From Phylloscopus collybita (lineage: Eukaryota; Chordata; Aves; Passeriformes; Phylloscopidae), in NCBI GenBank assembly GCA_027886175.1, contig JAJNNQ010000023.1, forward strand, positions 5,008,501 through 5,072,500: DNA of 64,000 nucleotides, in the 5' to 3' direction. The translations under genes were made by a program, and so were the position numbers. Each line of letters opens with the position of its first letter. The stretch's first letter is position 1. The notes under the pieces were generated by a model, which ran no database searches, was not told the DNA's origin, and saw only the letters and a program-made list of their open reading frames with translations. This document shows positions 1 to 18,300 of the stretch, piece after piece.

Positions 1-8227
<8,227 letters not shown>

Positions 8228-8542
8228 TGGGGGGACAGGGGGGTGTCCGCACCCCTCTGCCTGCCCCTTTGCCCGGGTGTCCCCACGGGCCAGCCAGCGG
8301 CTCCCGGCCGGGCTCCGGCCTCCCGGGGTCCTGCACCGCCGGCAGCGGGATGCTCCAAGCGGCTTGGCGGGTCCCGGTGAGCTTTTTGGGGTGAGTCAGA
8401 GGAGCCTGGCAAAGGGCTGGTACGTGCTGGGTCGAGTTCTCCCTACAGGCGGGGCTGGCATCGGGGACGCCAAACTAATCGCCGCCGTTTCGCCGTCACG
8501 TTTTGGTTTAATTTAAAGGACTCGAAACGCCATGTCCAGGTC

Positions 8543-8548
8543 ATTAAA
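8543..8548 (+). terminator. Candidate GRIN2C poly(A) signal ATTAAA
   Basis: First poly(A)-signal-like hexamer after the stop, about 316 nt downstream. AATAAA words farther on (near 9769 and 9787) are alternatives. Confidence 0.35.
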
Positions 8549-9340
8549 AAGACATTTTCAGCTGCCTGGGGACCCTTCTTCCATCCTCCGGGGCTGCCCT
8601 TGGCATCACGGATTGCCGTGAATATTCGTGATCCCGTGCACTCCCGCCCCGCCCGTGTCCCGTTACTGCTGTGCCGCGGCACAGGCTCGTCCCACCGGCA
8701 AAGGAAAGCTGGAAAAAGAAAATGGCAACTGCTCCGAGGGGTTTCATCAGGAGCCGTCAGGCTGTGCAGAGGCTGGAGCCGAGCACTGGGAGCCGGGGTT
8801 CATGCCCCCTGCTCAGGCTTTGGGGTGCTGGGCACCGATGAGCCTGGGCTCGGGTCAGTGAGTGATGCTCTCAGGGCTGCAAACGGCAGCCTGGCACAGC
8901 AGCCCCGGAAGGTGTGCTCTGGGGAATGAGAAAGGGAAAAATTCCTCCCACCTTCCCAGGCTGATGGAGCCATAAATCAGGTGTGATAGATGAGCCGGGT
9001 TTAATTCTTCTCTTCATGTACGTCTGACACAGCCCTTTCCCTGCCGGGCTGGGGCGTGAGCTGAGGCGGCCGTGACTCACAGCAGCCCCAGGCAGGGGAG
9101 AGGGTCTTTGGGAAATGGGAATTGAGGCTCCGGGGCCCCGGACTGCAGCCAGGGCTTTGCCGGGCGGTTCCAGCCCCAGCCCCATCCCAGAGCAGCACCA
9201 CCAGGATTACACAGAGCTGCCCGTGACTGGCTGGCAGGCTGTGTCCCAGGGAGATGCCAGGACTCAGCCCCTCTTCCCAGCTGGTTTGGCATCGCCTTCC
9301 TCCATGAACGTCTCCCTGTGGGAAGCTGCTCTAAAGCTCC

Positions 9341-9376
9341 TTTATTTTTTTTTTTATTTATTTTATTTTTTTTTTT
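9341..9376. repeat. T-rich low-complexity tract
   Basis: About 36 bp of T with scattered A, (T)nATTTA-like. Confidence 0.95.
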
Positions 9377-10033
9377 AACACGGTTGTTGGGGGTTGCTGG
9401 CAGCCACCGAGCAGCCGGGGCCGGTACAGCCAGGGGACGATGGCAGGAACTGATGACTGCTCCAGAACACCCAGCCCTGCCCCAGGGACGGCTGCAAAAC
9501 CCCGAGCAGGTCCAGAAGGGCCCGGCCACGTGTGGTTCAGGCTCAAAAGCATTAGCAATATCTGGCTGTCCATCCATCTGTCCGTCAATGCAGCCATCCA
9601 TCTGCCTGGGGTTAAATCCAGCCAGTGCCCCCATCCCCCAGCCTGGCTGCCATCACACACTGGTGCCGCCGCTTTAATTCCCTTTACTTACTTATCATCG
9701 CAATTGTCTCTTAATGGCTTTGGCAGCCCCTGCAAGTCTCCTGGCGAGGGTGGGAGCTGCTGGTGTATAAATAAAAGCCATAGAGAAATAAATCTGGTTG
9801 AAGAGGAGGGTGTTCATCCAGGCTGCCACAGGTGATGGCACCCATTCACCTGGGGCAGCTCTTCCCAGCCAGGTGCCCCTGGAGTGACAGGCTGGTCCCT
9901 GGGAAGCTTCAGTGTGGCCCTGGGAACTTTCCTTCAAATTGTGGCTCGAGGAAGCCAGCACACATTGCTGCAGTCAAACCTGAGCTGAGGTTAGGGCTGT
10001 GACAGCAAAGGGGAGCAGAAAAGGGAAAGAAAG

Positions 10034-10048
10034 AAAAAAAAAAAAAAA
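10034..10048. repeat. poly(A) tract
   Basis: Run of 15 A preceded by purine-rich aagggaaagaaag. Confidence 0.95.
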
Positions 10049-11459
10049 GTCTAAAAATCTGCAACCCACGTGTTAAATTAATTAGTGATGTCCCTGGTGA
10101 CTCAGCAGAGGCCAAATGGAGCTGCTTCATGTTTTATAGAAGGACTTTGCTGCAGGAGACTGAGGACAGCGAGGAACAGGGCAAATGGGGTGCAGGGGGT
10201 GCTCCCAGAGGAGGTGGCCCCAGGGTTGGGTGTCAGCACTCGGTGCAAGGCCAGGGCTATTCTGGGTTCCCCATGTGAATGCCTGGGTCCCTGGCTACCG
10301 TGGTGGCATTTGCATTATCATCTTTACGTGCCAATTGGGATGGAAAAGCAGAGTTTTTCTCCCATTCCTGGTGCCAGGCACTGGTGGTGGTAAAGGAGGT
10401 GTTTGGGGCATGACCAGTCCAGTGCAGGTGGGATCTGAGACCCTCAAGGACTAAGGAAGGACTGAGCTGCTCCTGCAGCATTTCCCTGCTCGTGGGTATT
10501 CCAGGGACAAACCTTCAGGGAAGCAGCAGTCTGGAAGCACCCTCTGGCTAGGCTTTCCAAAGAGGGGCTGGGTAATTTAGTGTTTAACAGACGTTGAGGG
10601 TGTTATTTCTTTTTGGTGAAATTGTCTAATCAATCACTTTTTAATTCAGCCTGCTCTGGCACCCGGGACACCCTGGGAGGCTGTGGGCTGCTATGCAGAG
10701 AGAAATAAGGCTGGATCACTGCTGGGCATCCACCTCTGGGGCTCAGCCCCACTGCAGGAGGCAGGCAGTGTCCCCCCAAAGCCATCCCCCACCTCTGCCA
10801 GCTCTGACATCTCTGTAGCAAGTTGTACTTTCACTGCCCCATTGCTCAGCCTTGTAAGACCCATGCTGATGAGGAGGGGGGAACAAAGCAGGCCCACACA
10901 GGTCAGCCACTGGGAAGGGGTTCCAATGGCAAGGACATGCTGGTGCTGCTGTGGGGAGATGGTGACTCAGATTAGGGCAGGGGGGACTGCTTGAATCACA
11001 AACCAGGACACATACAAGGCCAAGAAGGTGCTGGGGACAGCTGCCATGCCTGTGCCCAAGGATGCCTGAGGGAGCAGCAGGTGCAGCCACCTCCTGGTTC
11101 CTGCCTCCTGCCAAGGCAAAGCCATGGCACAAAACCTTCCCCAGCTGAGACCCTGCAGCGGGTGCCATTCCCTGAGCCACTGACAGCTCCTGGGCTGCCC
11201 AAATCCATCTGGGGGAAAGGCTGGTGAGCACCCAAGCCTTCAAACAGCTGAATCCCCCCCCACCCCAGGGACGTGGCTCCTTGACAGTGGTGAAGCTTTG
11301 CCTAAAGCTTCTCAGGTTCAAAGTTTTTCTTTCCCTGACCATTGCTCTTCCAAGTGCTGCAATAGACTGAATTCCTCCCTGATGCCAGTTTGGCCTCAGA
11401 TTTACAGCCCAAGCCCCAAAATCCGCCGCTGCTTGTGAGGTCCTTCGAGAGAATCACAG

Positions 11460-11770
11460 CAGAAAGTGTTTATTTCCATCATAAAGATCTGCTTTAATAT
11501 TTTAACATAAATCAAGCTACGCTTTATGGTGATAATAAATTTGCTGGCAGGAACTGCCTTTGCAGCCTGAGGCAGCGGAGCAATTCAATTTGTTTGGCTC
11601 CAAGTGTAAGGAGCCATAATTGAGAAGGGGAAAGTACAGATGTTTTAATTGAGTTTGCAGCCAGCACCCAGAGTTGCAGTAGGCTAATAGAGAAGAGGTG
11701 AGGGTCTCCATTAGCCTCTCCACTTGCCATTTCTCCTTGGCCTGCAGCCTCATCCGTCACGGCCATCCCC
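11460..11770. promoter_or_regulatory. Candidate conserved noncoding element between GRIN2C and TMEM104
   Basis: AT-rich island of complex sequence with many TAAT/ATTA and CAATT words. It holds two perfect inverted repeats: GGCTCC (11596-11601) with GGAGCC (11610-11615), and AGGCTAAT (11681-11688) with ATTAGCCT (11710-11717). Composition and motif density resemble vertebrate enhancers, but conservation cannot be tested here. Confidence 0.35.
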
Positions 11771-13619
11771 TCCAGGAATAGCTGCTCCGTGCCTAAGCAC
11801 GAGGAAGAAAGGGATAGAAAAAGAAGTCAGACTAAACCAGATGTATAATGTGCATTTTATTGGTTTTAATCCCATTTTTTTTAAAAACTAACTACAGCCA
11901 GGACAAAGCATCATGTGTGAATCTGCAATAATGAATTGTTAGTGCTGATAATAGCCAAATAAAAATAGACTTATTCGTGATGAGTGAGAGGAGAGAGCTT
12001 GTGCCCTGCACCACGGGGTCACCCAGCGTCCCCTCAGCCAGTGCTGGCTGCACTGAACCATCCCCTTCTTGCTTTCTTCAGTAATTTTTAAGGCATTGCT
12101 ATGTCATGTTTTATATGAAAAATGTTCTCTGCTGTAGAGCTTCTTTCTGTTAATCACCCCAATTCCTCGGATATATTTGTTTTGCTGCTGTGCAAGGACA
12201 GCAGGTGTCTGGGAACTCATGGTTATTTATTTGAGAAGCACTCATGCTCCTTGGGGAGCACAGTCCTTCCCAGTAAGGTACCACAGCAAAGGCTGGGGCT
12301 GGAACACAAGCCTTCAGTATCCCATTGCATCCAAAACCAGGATCCAAGCAGCTCTTGGAGGTGCAGCCCCTCAGAAGTCACTGTCACACATTGTTGAGGG
12401 GGAGAGGGGGACACACAGGTCAGGGAAGAGAAGGCACATCTTTAAATGTAAGTGAGGGCAGGAAAGAGGGTGCCAGACTGGGCTCCCTCCCTCCTGAGAA
12501 GGGAAGGGAGGGCGAAAGGAGATGAAATAACAGAGAACAGCTCTGTTGCCTGGCTGCACTGAAATGGAAAGGCAAGAGACTGAAATGGGCATGTGGAGGG
12601 TAGGGGCTGAGCCAAGGGCCTTGCAACGCATGGGCAGCTCAGGGCAGACAGCCCTCAGCCCCTCCATGAACCCACACCTGCACACTCGTGCAGAGGAACA
12701 GCCCCCTCAGCCTCTCCAGCTTCCAAAGGCTCATTTCATCAGCATTCAATTCTCCCTCCAGCTCTGCCCAGAGCCCAGCTGCCATGCAGGTGGCTGCCAG
12801 CTCAGCTGCCCCATGAATCTGCCCTCCAAACCACTGCTTCCTAAACAAGACACCAGCACCAACTACCTGTAAAATGCCTTCTTAATTTGGTACTGAAGAT
12901 GCCACAGCAGCTTTCCAGGAGCACTTAAGGATGTTTAAACTCACTAGCAGGGTCTGCCAATGCCTGTTTCGGAGCAGGCTGGAGAGAAGATGAACAGCAT
13001 CTCCAGATTCTTCTCTCCAGGCAGCTCAGCAAGGACACAGTGGCGGTGCTCAGGCTTGAGAGGTGCAGGGTTTTGCTTTAAAAGCCATGAAGTGGTTTTA
13101 TACAGCTCCAGGTACTTGCATATTCCCCCAGGAGGAGCACTTCAGGTCGTATGGAAACCAGGAAGTCCTACTTGAAAACAGAGCTTGATTAAAAAGAGCT
13201 GCAGTTCAAAGCTTGCTTTAGTGAGCGATGACATTTAATACTGCAGCAAGTGCAGAGGGCAGGAGGATCTGACATGCACCTGGCTTTGAACCTGCTTTGA
13301 TAATGGGGTTTAAAACAGTTCAGATGAAAACTTTTGAAGTTTTTCCTTCTGTCAGGAAACCCCATATGATCTGTGCCCCAGGGCTTCTGAACACAGGACC
13401 CGCTGACAAAGTGTGGTGTTACAGTGACCAGAGCACACTCTCCTGGAGCTGCCTAAGGTAGGAGCAGCCCAATTCTGAAAGGAGCAGGAGCAGCCCAAGC
13501 CCACCTTAACCCTGTGGAGAGGGGGAATTCAAGCCCAGTTCCAGCAGGGTTTCAGGTTCTGTCTGCTGCTGCAGGCAGGGCTGAGCCAGGGCACAGCCGC
13601 TGCCTCCCGGCACCAGCTC
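11771..13619. other. Intergenic or TMEM104 3' UTR sequence
   Basis: No coding exon recognised. Minus-strand poly(A)-signal-like words occur at 12236-12241 (AATAAA) and 13234-13239 (ATTAAA). Either could end a long TMEM104 3' UTR. Confidence 0.4.
13234..13239 (-). terminator. Candidate TMEM104 poly(A) signal ATTAAA
   Basis: A minus-strand ATTAAA about 1.4 kb past the TMEM104 stop. AATAAA at 12236-12241 is an alternative. Weak evidence. Confidence 0.25.
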
Positions 13620-13639
13620 ATTCCCCTGAGTTAACACCC

Positions 13640-13870
13640 ACCTTGTTTCAAGGCTAATTACCCAACGCGGGAGCCGGGAACGCATCAGTGTGCACAGCCG
13701 GAGCCTCTCACGTGTCAGGACTGAGTAATTAGCACCTCCCCAGCCCACACCGATCCCGATCCCGGCCGCTGGAGTCAGGGCCTGGCTGCTTGTACCAGCC
13801 CCGGGCAAAGCTGAGAAAGGGAGAAGGGCTCTGAGAAAGGGAGAAAGCTCCGAGTCGTGTGCCGGTGCCG
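13640..13870. promoter_or_regulatory. CpG-rich patch with paired TAATTA sites
   Basis: About 15 CpGs in 230 bp within CpG-poor surroundings, with perfect TAATTA homeodomain words at 13655-13660 and 13726-13731 and a CACGTG at about 13710. A regulatory role is inferred. Confidence 0.3.
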
Positions 13871-14622
13871 AGGGAAGCAAGGCTGGTTTCCCTTCCAGTG
13901 GGAAGAGCTTTATCCCTGCATGCAGAGGGTCATTGCTTTGCCCAACTGAGCTGCCACAGCACAGGAGAACAGGATGGAAATGTGAATGTAAACTCCCAGG
14001 CTGGAGAAATCCAGCTCTAAGCAAAAGATCCCCGATCCCAGGCAATGTGCACAAACATGATAATGCTTCTAGAAAAAGAAAATGTAACAGCACAAAATTA
14101 TTTCCTTCTGAATTAGGTCTATTTCTACCCTTATGTTTTCCTTCAGCTGGCACAGGAAGTTGGTCTGAAGGAGTCTCAGCAGAAAGAAGAGACTCAGTTA
14201 TCCCAAACTCCTGCTGGATTCTGCACAGCACATTCCTGCCTTTGGGAGAAGGGACATTTAGTGATACAGCCAATGCTGTCTCTCTCCTGTGTGCCGAGAC
14301 CTGCAGCACACAGAGAACCACAGAGGGACAGACAGAAAATGTGCTGCTCTGACAGAGCCAAAGGCAGGAATGGCTGGACACTGGTTAATGATGCAGGCTG
14401 CCAAGGGCTCAGCCCCAGGGCTTTGTCTGAGAACCAGAACTCTATCAAGGCTGAGTACACTCCATCCACACCCGAAGTGGAGTGAAGAAAGTCTGTGTCA
14501 CCAAGCCAACAGCCTGGAAACTTCCCTTCATACTGCCTCTCCCCCTCACTGCACAGTTCCAGCGGGGGAGCTGAAATGCTGGAGTCTCTGGAGCTCCAGA
14601 GGGCGTGGGCTGATAACCCCCA

Positions 14623-15383
14623 TCAGAGCTTTGACTCACTCAGGACAATGTTTGCAGTCACAAACACGAAGCAAGAGAAGCCCCAGATAAGCACAAACAC
14701 AATCCAGAAGCTGTGCCGGAAAGGGGAGAGGTGCTTGTTCACCGTCCCGCTGCCGAAGACCAGCTGAGTGTCCTTGCGACTGCAGTACGCCAGGAAAGCT
14801 GGGATGAGGTACTGGATCCCGTTCCCAGCATAGGCTCCCGTGATCCCCACCAGGGACTCCAGGTCGTGGGTGCAGAAAGCCACCAGCACTGGGGGAATCA
14901 ACGTGATGGCAGGAAAGACAATCCTGTCCACCACCCAGGGGTAGGTGCCCCCTTCTCTGTGGAAAAGGGTCTTCCAGTTGTTGCGCAGGGTCACAGCGAT
15001 GATGGGGAAGTTGGTGCTGATGGTGAAGACCGGGAAGAGGCCCAGGAAGTACCGGATGAAGGCCACGCTGATGATCTCACAGTTGGTGAAGTTGAGCGTG
15101 TACATGTCCATGAGGGTGTCGTTGCGGAAGCAGTAAATGGCAGTGAAGGACAGCAGGCTGTAGAATGCCAGGATCAGGATGTAATCGAGCAGCACGAGCT
15201 TGTTGACGTGCTTCTTCTTGGAAATGGGGGTGATGAGGGATGGCAGGGAGTGCTGGCACATGAAGGAGTAGACGCACACCCCAAAGAGATTGCGGATGCC
15301 CGACAGCTGGGCCATGGATGGGTGACCTTCAGCTTGGCCTCTGCTGATGCGGATGAGGGCCAGAATAATCATGAGGATGAAAG
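14623..15383 (-). CDS. TMEM104: TMEM104 coding exon 9 (last)
   Basis: Encodes the C-terminal half, from [13 protein letters not shown] to SESKL, with six or so membrane helices and the conserved blocks [34 protein letters not shown] and [15 protein letters not shown]. Acceptor TCTCTCCAG on the minus strand; two bases complete an Ala codon from exon 8. The stop is at 14623-14625. Confidence 0.97.
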
Positions 15384-18300
15384 CTGGAGAGAGAGAGAAG
15401 GTCTCAGGTCAAGCCCAGGCCCGCACTCCCCATGACTTCCTCCCACTGCACTGGCAGTCCTGGCACCAGCTCTCTCCTGCTATGCAGGAGCATCTCCTTA
15501 TCTCTTTGATGCACCACCTTATCTGAGGGTGCTACATCAAAGGCGAGGTGCACGGGAATTAACTGTGATTTGCTGTCAGTGCCAGTCAGCAGATAAGGGA
15601 ATGGGCTCAGGCATCTCCCTCCAGTCTCCTTCCCACAGGGACTCACCCTCCCACCCCCAAGAGCACAAGGCTGCACCGAGCCCTTAGGAAGCAGGAAGGC
15701 TGACATAGCTGGTGAACCCTAAGCCCTCAAGGGTTTCAGCCCATGGATGCTTCTGTCACACACACACACAAACTGGTTAAATATCATAATTTCAAAAAGG
15801 CTTAGAAATGTTTGAGCTCTGACTTGGCTCCAGTCAACCCCAGTAATATTCCTACACATTTCCAACTGGACGAATGTTTTCAAGACCTCCCCAATGTGCA
15901 CAGGGGCAGCAGCTACTAGCAAGCTTTCCTGTCTCTGGGATCTGTCAAGCATGATAGAGCAAGAACTAGCCAGCCATTTCTTGGGCAGAAGGAATAGGCT
16001 GTCTGTAGCTAATCCCAGGGTGGAGAAGCCAGTCTGGAAAGGACTAAAGCAGCAGTGAAAGACTGCTATTAAAATTCATCGTTTCTAGACACAAAGTCTG
16101 CTTGTCTACCCTTCACTTCTGTCAGGAAAAAACCTAACAACATTTTACAAAGCTTATTACAAATAACAACGTGCCAGGGACAAAATGAATTGAGGAGATT
16201 GGGCTAATGCCCTTATTACTCTGAGGGTGGAAATTTGAGCCAGAGCAGTTACTGTGAGACTCTCATTCCTAGCATAGCATATAAAAGCAGCAAAAAAGCA
16301 ATTCTGGTGTCACAAAAATTGCATCAACCTGGGAAAGATGATCATCAGCTGCTGGAGTTAACAAGTAATGGGGAGAAAAGGACCTGCCTGGCAGGGCAAC
16401 GAGCAGTGAGATTTACAGTCTGGTGCTGCAATGGGTGGACCACTGTGGCTTGCACAGAGCTGTCCTTGCACCAGTCTGAGGTGCAGGAGCAGAGCCATGA
16501 ATTACCAGGTAATGAAAAAATCAACAAAATGCTGAGACAACTACTACAGACAACTTTGAATGTCATTAATATAAATCCAGAGGAATGAAACAGAGCAGTG
16601 CACAGTTCAAGCCCATAGGAGACTGGCACCAGTGCTAGGAGCTGGGCAAGTTCACCATGGGGTGACAAAGATCACGGGCTTGCTCTGTGCCCAGTCCTGC
16701 TCCCCACAACAGGGAGGTGGAGATGGGAAACCCTGCCAGGGATGGGACTAGGGAAAATAGTTACAGACCAGTTAGTGAATGCTGCCTCTCTTGTGTCCAG
16801 CAAGATCAGATTAACCTCACTGAACATTGCCCCCCATACACCCCCAGCACTGTCCAAAACCCTCTCTCAGAAATTCACATCCTCCTGCAGCAAACACCAG
16901 CTCTGTGCTGAACGCTTCCAAGCCACACGCTGCATTTCATCCTGTGCTGCCTCAGGAAACCTCTTGCTTCCAACTGTTTTCCAGTGACAGGGCACATCTA
17001 CCAGCCCTCCCCAAACACCACACTGACAGCAGCAGATCCACTCCTTCACAGTACCACGAGGCCAGGTTGTTTTGGGAGTGCTAGGCTTTATTTCCTCCCC
17101 CAAGGGCAGTCACAGAGAGCTATGGAATGCAGCAGCTCATTGCTGTGGGGGTGTGCAATTCCCCTTGCCTTCACTCAAGCCCAGCAGGTGAGGGACACTG
17201 CCAACAGGGGTACAGTTGTTGTGCCTCCCCCACTGCTCCCCAGAGAAGAGATGGTTGCCAGCCATATCTGCTCAGCAAGAGACACAGAAAGAACTGTGTT
17301 CCAGGTGATGTGACATGGCTGCACTCCCCGGGGCTGCACAGGCTACAGGGAAGAGGAAAAGATGCCCTGAGTAGTAAGACAAAGCAGGTTGGGCAGCTCT
17401 GGAAATGTGCTGAGACTGTTCCTTTCCTTCTTGCCTGGGAGAGGTGGTCAGGCTCTGCAGCCTCATCCTGAGCTGGTCCTGTATCTGTGCTAAGACATGA
17501 CTCAGAAGTCTCACACCTCTTCCCCTGCACACTAGACAGTGAATCTCCTCATGCTCTGCTCAACACAGTAATGAGTGACCTATTTCTGTCCCCCAAACCC
17601 ACTCTCACCATTGGCTCAAAGCCCCACTTTATGCACCAATGCCAACAGGACCAGGTCAGGGGAACTTTCAGGCAGGCACTCCATCCTTGAAGCACACACA
17701 GAGAATGACTAGGTTGGAAGAGACCTCCAAGGTCATCGAGTCCAACCCATGCCCTAGCACCTCTGCCTTCTCCCCATCTGCAGTTACTAAGTCCTCAGCA
17801 CTTGGACTTAACTAAACTTCATCTTATTGGACTCTGCCCATCCATCCAACCATTCCAGGTCCCTCTGCAGAGCCCTCCTACCTTCCATGCTCCCAGCTTA
17901 GTGTCATCTGCAAATTTACTAATGAAAGGCCTGATACCCTCATCCATGTTATCAATAAAAATATTGAACAGAGCTGGCCCCAGCACAGACCCCTGAGGAA
18001 CACCACTGTTCACTGGCTGCCAGTTGGATGCAGCACCGTTCCCCACCACTCTCTGGGCCCAGCCATGCAGCCAGTTCTGAACCCAGCAGAGAGTGCTCCT
18101 GTCCAAGCCATGGGCTGCCAGCTTTTCCAGGAGTGTGCTGTGGGAGACAGTGTCAAAGGCCCTGCTGAAGTCCAAACAGACAACATCCACAGCCTTGCCT
18201 GCATCCACCAGGCAGGTCACTTGGTCATAAAAGGATATTGGGTTGGTCAAACACGACCTACCTCTCCTAAACCCGTGCTGGCTGGCTCTGATACCCTGGC

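Larger units (their letters stand above)
8549..11450. other. Intergenic sequence downstream of GRIN2C
   Basis: No recognisable gene. It holds a T-rich tract (9341-9376) and an A run (10034-10048). The sequence around 9670-9800 is AT-rich with TAATTC and CAATTG words unlike its GC-rich flanks, and may be regulatory or part of a long GRIN2C 3' UTR. Confidence 0.5.
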
